From contig MNCI01002109.1 of NCBI GenBank assembly GCA_015680685.1, forward strand, positions 4,370-68,369: a stretch of DNA of 64,000 nt, read 5' to 3'. The notes below the pieces were generated by a model that had not been told where the DNA came from, made no database searches, and worked only from the letters and a program-made list of their open reading frames with translations. This document shows positions 32,479 to 44,760 of the stretch, piece after piece. Origin of the DNA: Gnetum montanum (lineage: Eukaryota > Streptophyta > Gnetopsida > Gnetales > Gnetaceae). Within the stretch, counting starts at the first letter, position 1. Every line of letters starts with the position of its first letter. A program made the position numbers and the translations under genes.

Positions 32479-33347
32479 TGATGAGTCATGAATCTATCAG
32501 CCCTGATATCAAATATTCGATATCAGGGTATTCAATATATTAGAGCCCTGATATCAACTAGCAAGTAATGTTAGATATTTGATGTTGTCTCCTCCATGCA
32601 AGCCTATAAATACAACACTTGGGTACATGGTTTGAACAATAATAAATGGAAGAAATGTTTTTAGTTTTAGATTTTAGTTAGTTTCTTTGTAGATTATTTT
32701 TCAATCCTCTTATTTTCCTAGTGCATGCCTGTAGTGTGACATACTTAGACATGTTACATGACTTGAAATAAAGATCAAGATTACTTCCATCATTACAACA
32801 TCCACTTAGATTATTATTTCTTTTAATTATTAATTATTAATTATTTACTCTTTCCTTGAGTTAACATTTCCATTTATTTCTATTCACTATTCTTGTCATT
32901 AAGTGGAATGCGTATGCCTTAGTCACAAGCGCTTAAGTGTAAGTACTTGGTAATCTAGTAGTGTATCGTTTGGCACACCTAGTGACATATGCTTAGAAAT
33001 CCTAGAAGTAGTTTCATGAAGTCCAAGGCATGCATGGACGATTAAAAGAAAATACTCATCGCATGTAGGTTAGTTTAGATTTGACTCTCCATTGTTCAGT
33101 TACTTAATTAATTTATCTCTTTGTCATCATTAGGAGTAGCATAGAATTAGACAACATCAAATGCCTCACTTTGGACTAAACCATACATGACAAGGCTATC
33201 ACTAGTCCAAGTGGGAAGACAACAAACTATGATCAGAGTATAACAATCTAGATACCACAACTAGTCCCATGCATGGAATTCAACTGGATTGTGTGTGAAC
33301 ACATGTGATTCATATGGTTGAGCATAGGGATACCTCACCACTCATCA
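32479..33347 (+). repeat. 3' LTR of the nested element
   Basis: 869 bp, TGATGAGTCATGAATC to CACCACTCATCA. TATAAATA at 32605-32612. Its U3 has more GATATC copies than the 5' LTR. Confidence 0.85.
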
Positions 33348-33770
33348 TAAGGTATTCTCTATGTGAGTTAGTTTATGATGAACTCCATACTTTACTAATC
33401 TAAGCAGAACTCAATACCCTTTATATTGCCAACACACTTGATTCCAATTTAAGCTTAGCTCAAAAAGAACAGTTAATAAATCTAAATCTCTTAGATAAAA
33501 ATAGATTAGTAGCTCACATGAGTAACGAAATTCTCAAAAAGTACTCCAAATATAAACATGAAGCCAAAATAAGACAAGTGTTTGTCAAGCCAGGTGATAG
33601 AGTTCTCTACGATAATCCTAGTCATGTCTCATAAAAGGCTAAGTTCCAAACCTTATGGGAGGGGTCCTACATCGTTCATGCTACATACCAATCTGATGCC
33701 ATGTAAATTTATCATCCAACAAGTTCACAAAAACTGATCCTTATCAATATTCAACAAGTAAAATCATAAT
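33348..33770 (+). pseudogene. Integrase C-terminal part, older copy (right half)
   Basis: Continues the gene split at 24166. TATTCTCTATGTGAGTTAGT aligns with the GYSPYELVYG coding segment at 48430-48470, followed by the conserved tail (LSLAQKEQ, NRLVAHMSNE and KYKHEA types). It ends near 33770, where the spacer starts. No chromodomain motif was seen, which fits the non-chromodomain lineage suggested by the tRNA-Asp primer site. Confidence 0.7.
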
Positions 33771-33858
33771 GCAACTTTTCTTACTTTTTTAAGGACTCTA
33801 CCTTATTTACTAAGTAGTTTACCACCTGTTCAATCTTCTAATTATTCACTTCTCATGA

Positions 33859-33871
33859 TAGTCATGGGGGT
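33859..33871 (+). other. Internal copy of the polypurine-tract motif
   Basis: TAGTCATGGGGGT between the end of integrase and the AT-rich spacer. Compare the LTR-proximal motif at 40925-40938. Confidence 0.5.
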
Positions 33872-34365
33872 GCCAAGTTTGACACTTAGGCACTAATTCT
33901 TCTTACATTTTTCTACTTTTACTTTTTACTTTTTACTTTTATTATTAGTTTTTACATTCTTTCATAAATTTTTCATTCTTTTATACTTATTCTATTTCTA
34001 AATCATTTTTAATTCTTTAATATCTTTTAATTTCTTTCTACATTTTTCCATTGTTGTCATTTTTCTATAATTTTTCACTACCTTTCTTATACATAATTTT
34101 GATGATTTTTCCAATAAGGCAAAAAGGAATAAAACAATATGTAGTCTCAATAATGTGAATATTATCCTATGTTATCAAATCATTGAAGGACTAATTATAC
34201 ATGTAGTGAGACCATGGAAATAATGACATTATTATCACAATAAAACTAAAATAAACTTGTTATTATTATGCATGGATATAAAAGTAAAGAATCAAGGAAT
34301 GAAAAGGATGTAACATCAAGAGTATTTGTGGATTCTTTATGATTGCTACTATAAGTCTTATCTTT
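33872..34365 (+). other. First part of the spacer, older copy
   Basis: T-rich, then a segment matching 49165-49470 (CAATATGTAGTCTCA, CATCAAGAGTATTTGTGG). It breaks off at about 34365 in mid-spacer and is followed directly by gag sequence, which in a normal element lies 5' of pol. This is a recombination or deletion junction. Confidence 0.6.
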
Positions 34366-35935
34366 CTATTAAGTCCTATTATGGCCCACTTGCAAGAATC
34401 TAGGGTATATGCACTCAATCTAAGCTTCATCAAAAAACATATGCCTAGAAGACTATCTTATCCTCAAGGTAATATTAGGCAAACCTTCCAGTCAACATAT
34501 TATCCAAGCAAAGCCTACCCTTAGCCATAAGAGTAAGATCAATAGCAATGGCAGCAACTGCAGACATGGGCAATACCACTGCCAAGGCAACAATATACAT
34601 ATAGGCAACTAGACCCTTATGGATACTATGTTTAGCATTTAATATCTTTAGGAAACACATTCGTTTAAACTTATTCTTCTTATTATGCACCAAAATATGA
34701 CAATCTTACTACTCCAAGGATGGATAAAAGTCCTCATGCATATTTGCTAATAGCTAGCCAATCAAATCTCCCTTCTAATCCATTACCACTAGGGCCACCA
34801 CCCATTATGCATGGGGAATTACCATCATAACCACAACATAGTAGAGCTACAAGGACAGTGAACATACAAGTAGATGATCCTACTAGTAACACTAAGGGCT
34901 AGACAAAGAAATGTCCTTTCCTTAAAACAAGTCTAGAAAATGTTGGTAGAGTTAGAACTTCAGCAAGACCAACTTCTTTTACATTGGATCCACCTACCAA
35001 CAACAAGCTTCCAACATCATTCAACAAAAACATGCAAACTATCATGCTGACAAAAATAGTCAAAAATTGGATTAAGCCAGGGCCACTTCCTAAGAAGAGA
35101 ATTGATTTACAAGTTCTTTTGATCTATTTACAAGTAGTTGGAAATCTATCATGCAAAGCTCTACTAGACTCAGGTTTTAGGATGAATTTGATCTCTTATG
35201 AAACATATCAAGCATGGAGCCTTCCACCATTAGAGGAGTGTAATATCATGTTGGAGCTTGTAGATCAATCTGTTGCCATTCCCTTGGAATAAATTAAGGA
35301 CACGGTGATCATTGTGAATAGGTGGTCTTATCTGGTAGACTTTCTAGTAATTAATGTGAAATATGTTGATAAGGAATTTCCAATTATCATGGGGAAAGCA
35401 TGGCTTTGCACAATTGATGCTAAGCTAAGTATGAGAGATCTATCTATTGAGATCTCTAAGGAAGATAAGCACGAAGCGATACACATGCAGTGAATCCCAT
35501 GCATTACTACTAAAGGAAAAGGATGCAGTCATGGACCAATCATTCAGAATGTCAACATTGTTATGATACCAATCCACAACAATAGTGAAAAACATGTGTG
35601 TGAAAAAGAAAGAGCAAGGTTTACCAAATCAAAAGATACCTTGTGATCAACAACTGAGAACCTTCAACCATCCAAAACATGCATTGAATAGTCTGACCCA
35701 TTTATTAATTTTCATTCTAAGAAAATGACTCCAACTGAAAACCTAAAAATAGAAATACTAAATCATAATCATATACCAATAGGAAAAGAAACTAAGAACT
35801 TAGATGGTCAAAACTCAACTGCCATGAAGATCACATGGGATAATAACAGAAAAGTTAAATCAATAAAGATGATAAGTGAACCACTTCTAGTGTATGATTT
35901 AGGAGACCTAGAAAGAATTTTTTGAACACTTACCC
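34366..35935 (+). pseudogene. Family 1 gag end and protease
   Basis: Begins inside gag, just after the zinc knuckle (MAHLQESRVYALN, then PRRLSYPQGNIRQTF). The retropepsin domain (about 34984-35493) is the best preserved in the window. LSCKALLDSGFRMNLIS carries the catalytic DSG (35167-35175), and FPIIMGKAWLCTIDA near 35380-35420 is the usual end of the domain. Retropepsin cleaves the Gag-Pol precursor. A 102-codon and a 62-codon block are separated by one stop at 35290. The sequence then passes, at about 35950-35990, straight into the AT-rich spacer: RT, RNase H and integrase are missing, with no gap in the assembly. Confidence 0.78.
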
Positions 35936-35989
35936 ATGAGTTAAGTTATGGGGAAGACACTATACCTTGATTTTAGAATTAATAAGTGC

Positions 35990-37983
35990 TTTTCCATTTC
36001 TTGTTTTACAATTATTTTAACTTTTCCTATTTCTTGATACAATTTTTCCCATTCTTTTATATCTTTCACATTCTTTGACATCTTCTTATTCTTTCACATT
36101 TTTAATTTTTTAAATTTTTTATATTCTTTAACATTTTTCATTCTTTGATTTTTTTGTTCTTAACACCTTTTTCATACTATTTTTTTCATACTTTATTTCT
36201 ATTTTCTTTGTGAAGGTGAAGATTTCTCTATGTTATCAAGTCATAAGGGACTAATTATTCAAATAGTGAGCCTACACCATCAATTTCATTAATAAGAGGT
36301 TCTTACCATGGCCATAATGATATTCTTTTCCATCATACAACTAAGAATAAACCTGTGATCATTATCCCTAGGTCAAAAAGTGAAGAACCATGTGAGAATG
36401 TAAAGGGTGTGATATCAAGGGGATTTGTGGATTCTTTTGGATTACTATTGTGAGTTCTATTATGTTGCTAAGGTTGTATTATATCCTTGTAGATCTAATA
36501 AAAAATGGAAGTACGAGTAAAATAGTGCTACCTTGAAAGGTTGACAAAAATAAAAATAAAAAGAGCATAGAATAAATTTCTAGGGATCCCACTAGAAAGA
36601 CATGTTACCCATGCCTGAAGGTAGGTGGCTTCCCAGATATCTAAAAAATAAAAAAAAAAGTACCATGAATAAAATCCTCCCTTGGATAATACACCAAATG
36701 ATGATACTCCTTGCAACTATGGTAATCTTATGATTGTAATTCCAAGAGATGAAATGATGTGATGTCACTAGCATGTGGTGTGGACTTGGTTTGAATCTTG
36801 GACAAAAAGGATAGTGATCACTTTAAACACTAATAAAACACAAGAATTTAGTATGCCTATGGTAAGCTACCTCACGTCCCAATTTTTGCAATCCCTTCTA
36901 AGTCCATCTCATCTGACTATAAGAATAGTCATAATTTGTGGTTTTGTGTAACATAGAGTTATTTTCCCAATTTGGTGGTACTAACATGTGTGTTTTGCTA
37001 AATAGGTATGTGTTACATTTAACTCCTTAAGTACCTAAGGACACATTTAGGCATGGTTATACAAGGCCATTAAGGGCTAGAGCCTACTTTGGGGAGGACC
37101 CACTTGTATATCTATTGTACCTTATACCTACTAAGTGATTCCACATCATCTTGAGCCTTTCCACATCAATAAAACTTTTCCATATCATTTAAACTATCCA
37201 TTCTGACAACATGGATTCATTACCCTTATTATGCATCTTATGAGCTTTCATAGCCTGAGATTCCTTCTTTACACACTATCCATGCTAGATTTTTGATGAA
37301 ATATGCATCATCTATCACCTAAGACCCTTTTAATATGCTCTAAACCTTTTAAACATTCAAAGAAAATCAATTTCCATCCTTAAAAATTCATGAAAAATGT
37401 AAATTTTTGGCCACTGATATCAAGTCTCACGAAAATTATAAAAAGGTAAATGCTTAGTGAATTTTTCATCATTCTTCCATTTGAGCGTAAGGAGATTTTT
37501 GCATTTTTCTTCTCTAATTTGAGCTCTGGCCTCCTATGCTTTCCCAAGCCATAACTCACATGTTACCACTCCAATTTTCGTGATTTTTAAAGCTATCTAA
37601 TCTCAGAGTTCTCATCTTAGTCATGGGGGCTTCTAGTAAGGAAAAATCTAAGCCATTTTTTCCAACATTGCTAACATCTAGAAGGTATTTTAAGGGTAAG
37701 GATGAAAGAAAACTTGAAATTTTTAATGAAAAATCAATCATATTAATGCTAGAACACTTAAATAATGTTCCTAAGGAACCATAACCATCATTACGAGTAA
37801 TGAATATGAATAGAATAGACAATTGTGAAGTGTTATAAGTAATGAGAAAACTTTTTGAGATTTTTCTAACTCTACAATCACAATAAACTAAGAAGTTAAT
37901 GTAACTAAGGGCATGAGTAAGGTATGGAATTACTAAGAATATATGAGAATACTTTAGTAAGTCTAAATCCTTGATGATTGTAG
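35990..37983 (+). other. Conserved spacer with leader intron, older copy
   Basis: Aligned with 27661-29566 and 49160-51003. It holds the internal promoter block (37416-37445), a TTAGTCATGGGGG motif (37618-37630), a splice-donor-like AGG|GTAAGG (GT at 37696-37697) and an acceptor GATTGTAG|ATG at 37982-37984. The predicted intron is 288 bp (37696-37983). Confidence 0.55.
37416..37445 (+). promoter_or_regulatory. Internal U3-like promoter block
   Basis: GATATC (37416-37421), then TATAAAAAG (37437-37445), 547 bp before the accessory ORF start. It is more eroded than in the other two copies. Confidence 0.45.
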
Positions 37984-40732
37984 ATGGCCCCAAAGAGTGG
38001 AGCACAAGGAGGACCCTTACAAGGTACAAAAAAATGACCAAAAGGCCAAGGTAAAGGCCAAATTGGAGGACAAGAACCAAAGCATAATGATCAAGATGCC
38101 TAATCATTTAATATCCATTAAGAAACTGCTACTATGGGACAATCAACCCAAGGAGATGTAAATGAATTATAAGTGCAAAGACAATGCCTCATGTTTTCAT
38201 AAGACTACCTCCAAGTTATTCAAGAGAGGTCAATTTTGACCATAGTCATTATGGAGATGAACTTTGGCCTATTCATGGAATTTATATTAGAAGTAGTAAA
38301 GACATAACTTAAGGCATTGCCACTATGGCCTATCCTATTTGATAGTGGCGAATGGTACCTTGGGAAAACCTATTAGTTCTAACACAATAAGGAAGAGGGC
38401 ACCATAGTCAACTTTGGAGAAGTCTTTGTCTCATACTTAGTCAAGGTGATAGTAGAAGCTCTTAACATACCAAATGAAGGGGCAAAAATATCACATCTAT
38501 CCACAAGATTAGATGTTGAAACTAGGAAATTATGTCTAAAATAGACATATGGCAAGGAAGATAAGGGATATAGTGAGCTAACTCTAGAGGAGTAAATCTA
38601 TTTTAAAATTGGCATCTATTACTTGTTCCCAACCAAAGGATTGACTAGGTTATCCACCTATAGGCTAGGGGAAGTGTGATCTTGATGGGGAAATACAATG
38701 CCAATATCGTACAACTCTACCTTAGGAAAATTTAGTGGCAGTTTGAAGAAAGGAAGGCAAGAAAGCCAATGCTTCCATTGCCTTGCCTTATCAAGAAGCT
38801 ATGCAAGGAGTCAGAATCCTAGGATACACTAATGACATTCCTAAGAGAGCCTAGAATGCTTCATATGCTAAATTATTCAAACCAACACCACCCAGAAAGG
38901 ATTAGGATGAAGGGAAATAAGAACAAGAGCAAGCAAAACAATAGGAGCAACAAAAACAAAAATAGTAGTAGCAATAAGAATAGCAACAACAGTAAGTTCT
39001 ACCACCACCACTGTAAGATTATAGGCCATCAATGAGTCATCTACAACAAATTGCAGAAATTAGTAGCTAAGGATCAAGGAAGGAGGCCAACCTTTACAAA
39101 GTTATTGATAGTGCCATATAGCCTACCATTTCAATAGATCCTAGAAGTGGAAAAATTTCACTACAATCAGGAGGAGAGGTCGAATGGTTACAACAAATCT
39201 TTGGAAATGCTACATCATTCTAAGTGGTGCTAGAGCTTGGAGAAGGAGGAATAGTTGTGGTAATGTAGCACCAAGATGTAGCGAGAGTAGTAGAGGTGAT
39301 TAATGATCACATAAAAGAGTCCTTCAATGTACCTATTGTGCCACCAACAAATCTAACTGGAGCTAGAGATGCTCAAATGTTAGCTAAAATCTCAATGACT
39401 CCTGCTAACCATGAAGATGTGCTCGATCAACTGCTGTAGACTAGACAAGTTATGAAAACACTCTTCAACATCCCAAGTGAAGTCACTACAGTACAGTTAA
39501 AATTAATTACTACTAAGGGTAAACTAGTTATGGCAAAAACTATGGTAGAGCATGTATAAGTATAAATCCATAGACCCCAAGAAGAGCTCGTAGCCCTAAG
39601 AGCTAAACATAGAGATCCCACACAATTCATTGCACCTAACTAGATAGAGTAGTTTAGGATAGAGCAAATGAACCACCTGATCAAGAAGAATAAAAAAAAT
39701 GGAAATGGAGAAGGAGAAAGTAGTGAGAAATGCATCAGTAGTAGAAGCACAAACATATGCACATGCTAAGGTACTCATTACTATTCAAGAAGAGAATAAA
39801 CAACTTACTACCAATAATATGAGGTTAACCATTGTAGAAAAATAGAAAAATATTCTAGAAGAAAGAATCCATCAAATAATAGAATAACTAGTAAGGGTCA
39901 ACCAAGACATGAGCCACCTCACAAGAGAAAATAGAACCCTCTCAATAGAGAAAGTATGCATCATTTGACAAAAATCAAGTATTGAAATTAGTGCATAGCA
40001 GAACAAGGCAAAGAAACATGAAAGGCTTAAGAAACACTTCTATGATTAGGTGGGAATGTACAAGTAGATCAATGAGAAAGAAAAGAGATCCAGATGACCA
40101 AAGTTAGAATCAGCTCTATTTAAGTAAAAAATCCTAACTAGCAATCCATCTTGAATAGCTATGCCCACATTCACTAGGTGGAAGTAAAGAATAAAGACCT
40201 ATATATTAAGGACCTAAAAGAGTACATGGGGTTACCTAACCTTCATTATGCTAACTTGGCCATGTGAACAATAGCTAGGCCCAGAAACAAGCTAGAATAG
40301 TAAGTAACAGCCACATACACATTGTATGAGAAAACGTTTATGGATTGCAAAGATGTCTTACAAAAACTCTAAGTGGTAAACTTTGAATTAGAAGTAGTCA
40401 ATGCTAGCTACCAAGGGTAGAAAGATGTTGTAGCACACCAAGCCAAAAGGTTATTTGATTATCATGCATTATGGGAGAAGGCTAGAGTATACACAGAGGA
40501 GAGAAGGCAATTTGCAGCTTGATATGTTAAGGCTAATCAAATGTTTTCACACCTGTTGTGCCCTCGAGATGTACCCACTTCATCACACATTGCACAATAA
40601 GCATCGACGATACATGACCCAAGAATAGAGGAGGAAAATCTTTAAGCATCCCTGAATCAATACAAGTTCCAGAAGCTTGACAACAAGGGAAAGCAACTAG
40701 TGGAGGAATCGTTGCTACTAGGAACTACCTAG
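37984..40732 (+). pseudogene. Accessory 3' ORF of family 1 (older copy)
   Basis: ATG at 37984 (MAPKSGAQG) to TAG at 40730-40732, 2749 bp. It shows the same succession of blocks as the copy at 29567. TIVIMEMNFGLFME lies near 38240, LNIPNEGAKISHLSTR near 38465, YSELTLEE near 38573, and the Asn/Lys/Ser-rich tract ending in FYHHHCKI at 38832-39035. Then comes the region ARDAQMLAKISMTP near 39366 and a long charged, coiled-coil-like half to the C-terminal KLDNKGKQLVEE. The coding frame shifts several times, and TAG is the main stop. The product is unknown; a structural or RNA-binding role is conceivable from the basic Asn/Lys tract but is not shown. Confidence 0.7.
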
Positions 40733-40922
40733 ACTACATTGAGCTTCTTCAAATTTTTTTTTTGATCAAAATTTTCATGTCATGTCCTATGTATATTTAT
40801 TGTAAAACATCACTACAACATTCAAGATTCATGTATATAGTAGTTAGTGTCATGTAAATCTACCTTTCAATTTTGTAAGAAACTCTATCTTCATTTTGTT
40901 TTAACTCAAGGAAGAGTTTTAC

Positions 40923-40939
40923 AGTTAGTCATGGGGGTA
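40923..40939 (+). other. Polypurine tract, 3' end of the older copy
   Basis: AGTTAGTCATGGGGGTA immediately before the LTR (TGATAAATAATT). It is the reference form of the motif found three times inside these elements. Confidence 0.8.
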
Positions 40940-42661
40940 TGATAAATAATTATTTCCAATTGTCACAATATCAAGCATCCGATACCAAGGCTACAATATT
41001 GAATCCTTGATATTAGGGCACAAGCTTTAATGTTAGATATCTGATATTACTCCACATGTTCCTACTTATAAATAAGACACTTAGGCACATGGTTAAACAA
41101 CTTTTCATTCCATCCTAAGGTAGACTCTTGTAGTTTGTTTTTTTAGTTTAGCAATAGAGTGAATTCCCATAGTGTGATGTTGAGCAGTTATCCAGAGTCT
41201 TTATTCAAGTAAAGTGCACTTGGGTACACTTCATGATAGAAATAAAGATTGAGATTTCTTTTCATCATTGCATCATCCACTTGGCTTTATTGTTTTACTT
41301 AGCATAATTCTTAATGTTTTCCTTGTTTAATTAGTTACATTTCCAAGTACTTTACTTTCCTTGTTCATAGTAAAGTGGAATGAGTACTACTAGTTTTGAT
41401 CATTTAACTATAATCATTTAGTAACCCAATAGTGGTTTCACTTGATTTGCTCAATAGTGAACTCACTTGGTAATCCTAGTAACAATTACATGAGCCCAAG
41501 GCATGTATGGCAAGCTAAGAATGGATACTCATCACTCTAGGCTAGAGTAGATTATTTTACCATTTTCCTTAGACTCAGAATTATTTCTACATTTTATCAT
41601 TATAGCTAGGAGTTATGGCCTACCAACATCAATATATCATACACCTTACTAAGAGCTAAACCATACGATTAATTATACTAGCTCCATGTGGGAAGACACC
41701 AATCCTAAATGATGGGTGATGAGGTACCCCTATGTCCAACCATACAAATCACTAAAGCATTACATGTGATCCTGTTGAATTCCATGGACCTATAGTTATC
41801 TCATACACTAGTTCCTCTAGGAAGTGAAATAGCATTGAGAACATTTGTTGTCTTCCCAACCACACTTATCAGGCTCAAGGATATGGTTTAAGTGTAACTG
41901 AGATATATGAGTTTTTATCGTTTTATGTTTTATGGATGTAATCACCTACAACAAGAATAAAGGATAGAGTAGATTGAAACTAATGTCTATTGCCTAGCTA
42001 GCCTAACACAAGTAACTTTTCCACTTTCCTGGACACATCCTAAACACATATAGCACTACTAGGCTACTAAACGTTAAGCATTACTGGGTTACCAAGTACT
42101 ATATAAATGGTCAAAGTGGTTGTGCTTGTGTTCATTAATTTCTAGAAATAAATTACTTAATCAAATGTATTAAAGTAAAGAACAAGAAAGTAGAATGCAT
42201 TAAAGTCATTATTAAGCTATTCTCAATGTTGCAAGGATTGTCAAAAGAGTTTGTTTTATTCCTGTCACACTGGTGTGCTCAAGTACATCAGTGCTCAAGA
42301 AAAGAACTATACACACTTAATATTCCTTCTGCAGGCACTCAAAAAATATTCTAACTCTAAGGAAAATAAACTACAAGAGCTTCGCTACTTTTCTTAAAAA
42401 CTGAAAACTCAAACTATTGAAAACTTGTGAAAACTAAAGCCCAGGCGCAGTATTTATAGACTCAAGTTATATACCCTGACATTGAATATCTGACATCAGA
42501 TCTAGGCCCCAACATCATGGCCAACACAAATGGTGATTCATCACCAAACTTGAACTAATTACTAGTAGAATCACATTGCCTCATCTATGGATTATGAGTA
42601 GGCTACATGTGAAAAATTGTATCTTGTATGGTTGGATGTTGGATTACTTCACTACTCATCA
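40940..42661 (+). repeat. Family 1 LTR shared by two bodies, split by another LTR
   Basis: 889 bp when the nested LTR (41710-42543) is removed. It starts TGATAAATAATTATTTCC and ends CACTACTCATCA. TATAAATA at 41067-41074. It follows the polypurine tract of the body on its left, and the gag of another body starts to its right; the primer site after 42661 is no longer recognisable. Confidence 0.8.
41710..42543 (-). repeat. Solo LTR, family 1, opposite orientation
   Basis: 834 bp, plus strand TGATGGGTGATGAGGTACC to GGTGATTCATCA. Minus TATA box at 42451-42458. It is flanked by CTAAA (41705-41709) and CCAAA (42544-42548), a 5-bp target duplication with one change. A lone LTR with a duplication is the usual trace of recombination between an element's two LTRs. 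Confidence 0.88.
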
Positions 42662-42789
42662 CTGAGTAATGGATTTCATAAGTTCATTGTATTAATAACC
42701 CAAAGTTAAAATTCATAATTTTCTAATAACTCTAAAAAGTAAGTACACTTAACCAAATGTCTTAAATCACAACCTGGCTTCAAACAAGG

Positions 42790-44760
42790 ATACATCATCA
42801 CCTACAAAAGAGACAAGAAGAGGCAATGATAGAATCAATGATGAAGAAGAATGGAGTAGGCCAACGCAAGTAAGGATCTCATACACTCATCACGATCCTT
42901 ATTATCCCAAATTTACTTTCATCTTTTACCAAGATGGGCAACTAAGGTGAAGAGATCTTTAAGGTAACATTATTCTACCTCCAGAGCTCTCAACACCCAT
43001 CATGCTTTAGACAACTCTAAGGGGCATGAATCTAAGTAAGACACTTGATGGGTATCATGTGACTAAACACATGAAATGATCCTATTAGCCCACTCAGGAG
43101 CAAGCAAAGAGAGATGTTGCCATGGAAATGAAACATGTTTTAAAAAAGGAAAGAAAGTCAACTCTCCTATTATCTTAGAAGAGCTTGTTGATGATACATT
43201 CATCATTGAGCAACTCCACCAAAATCATGAAGTCCATTCATAGATACCTATCATCCAATTGGAGGAACCTGTCAAAGTTCAATTACATTCAACCCTAGCA
43301 AAGACACCTAAGAGGGAAGCAACTAACTAAAATTATAAGTAGGACTCAAGGCCAAGATCTTATGCTAGATCCTACAAAGAAGAATACCAGAGTCATGTTG
43401 TCACCATTCTCCTACTATCTCATCCTCATCCTCATGATCATCAGTGGACTTTGATAGGAGGAGGCTAAGGCACCAAGACCATGACAAGGAGAAGAGAAGG
43501 ACTCATGATCATCATGACTATTGCCCAAGGCATTTAGAAGAAGAAGATGAAGATTATGAATGAAGAAGACATAGGGATAAAAGCAAAGACCAAGAATTAC
43601 ATGAGCACTAAAGGAGGTATCACTAAAATAGAGCCAATGGACTCAATCACAATGATGAATCTCTATTGGCTACTCAAGGCATGATCAACATTAAGAAAAT
43701 TGTTTATATTTTGACAAAGCACATCAAGGATAGTTGTATTAAACAACCAAATATGAACATGCCCAAATTTGGAGGTGGTTATAATGTTGATCCTCAACAC
43801 CACCTTCAATTATTCAATGATGCCTACATCCTGCAAAATATTGAAAGTGACTAACAAAAATTGAAATTGTTCCCAAGGACATTTGTAAAAGAAGCTAAGA
43901 GCTAGTATAGATCACTTAAACTAGAATCAATCAGAAGATGAAGTACCATGCTAGTGCTCTTCAATGATAAATATCAAACTTATTCATGAGTGTTCAATTT
44001 GCAAAAATAAATCTAGCGATGAAAGTAAGGTATCCATGAATCCCTTGATGTGGAAATGGGAAGGTATTATTTACTATTGCATAGAAGCCCAAGCCATGGA
44101 TTCTCACAATAGGAATAGCTAAGGCACATTGTAGATGGGCTATAGATTAAGACCAGTGGGACCCTTGGGGTTTATGCCCAAGGCTAATTATTAGAGATGT
44201 CTACACATCATATACAAAGATTGATTGATTAAGTGATAAAGGAGGAAGTTGAGTTAAGAAAGAGAGAATTAGTAGAAGAATATAATAGAGATCCATTTAT
44301 CAAGAAAAGAGATGTAATAGTTTGTGATACTCAAGAGGAAGAAACCTTGGATCAAGTAATTCAAAAGAAGACTCTACCAATTTAGAAATCTATAATTGAC
44401 ATAGCAGCAAAGGTAGAGAAATGTGGGACTCAATTGGTGAAAAATTTGTAACAACATTGAAGATTGTGAATGAGAGAATAGATAAAGCCTTTGGCAAAGG
44501 CAAGGACAAGAAAAAGAAGAATGATTTTGGATGAAAGTATAAAGTAGCCTTAGTGGCTGAGTGTTTAGACACAAACTCCAAAGATGAAAAGGGATGTGTC
44601 ATATGGCAACACAAACATCCTAAGGGATGTTGTCCACTAATGGAATACTTACAAGAAATAGGGACATATGCACTTAACCCCAAATTCATCAAGAAACAAA
44701 TACCCAAACGGTTACCTTATCCTCAAGGTACCTACAGGCAAACCTTCTAACCAACATACT
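42790..44760 (+). pseudogene. gag: Family 1 Gag
   Basis: The acidic N-terminal part (from about 42800) is followed by a basic, Asp/His-rich stretch (43430-43600) and the capsid core at 43640-44250. Landmarks in the core are PKFGGGYNVDPQHHLQLF, MGRYYLLLHRSPSHGF and HIVDGL; the same core occurs at 2.75 kb and 25.6-26.2 kb. The zinc knuckle (about 44595-44636) reads CVIWQHKHPKGCC: its second Cys has become Trp, so this copy could not fold it. It continues with YLQEIGTYALNP, KRLPYPQGTYRQTF. At least ten stops lie in the core frame. Confidence 0.8.

Larger units (their letters stand above)
24167..33347 (+). mobile_element. Family 1 element with both LTRs, nested in integrase
   Basis: 9181 bp as assembled. 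In order: 5' LTR (24167-25037), primer site (25039-25056), gag with a protease remnant (25161-27526), an N gap (27625-27660), spacer with internal promoter-like block (27661-29566), accessory ORF (29567-32290), polypurine tract (32471-32478), 3' LTR (32479-33347). It splits an integrase coding region that resumes in register at 33348. Target-site copies TAGGA / TAAGG are imperfect. RT, RNase H and integrase are absent; part of that loss could lie in the N gap. LTR tails are similar, but the U3 parts differ by indels and many substitutions, so the insertion is old. Confidence 0.85.

Noticed and set aside
37556-38107. 183-codon minus-strand ORF
   Set aside because: It lies opposite the spacer and the start of the accessory ORF, is rich in Leu, Ile and Ser as expected from reversed A-rich sequence, and is not conserved in the equivalent places of the other copies.
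42662-42685. Primer binding site after the LTR at 40940-42661
   Set aside because: The sequence CTGAGTAATGGATTTCA does not match tRNA-Asp beyond a few bases; it is either lost or was never there.
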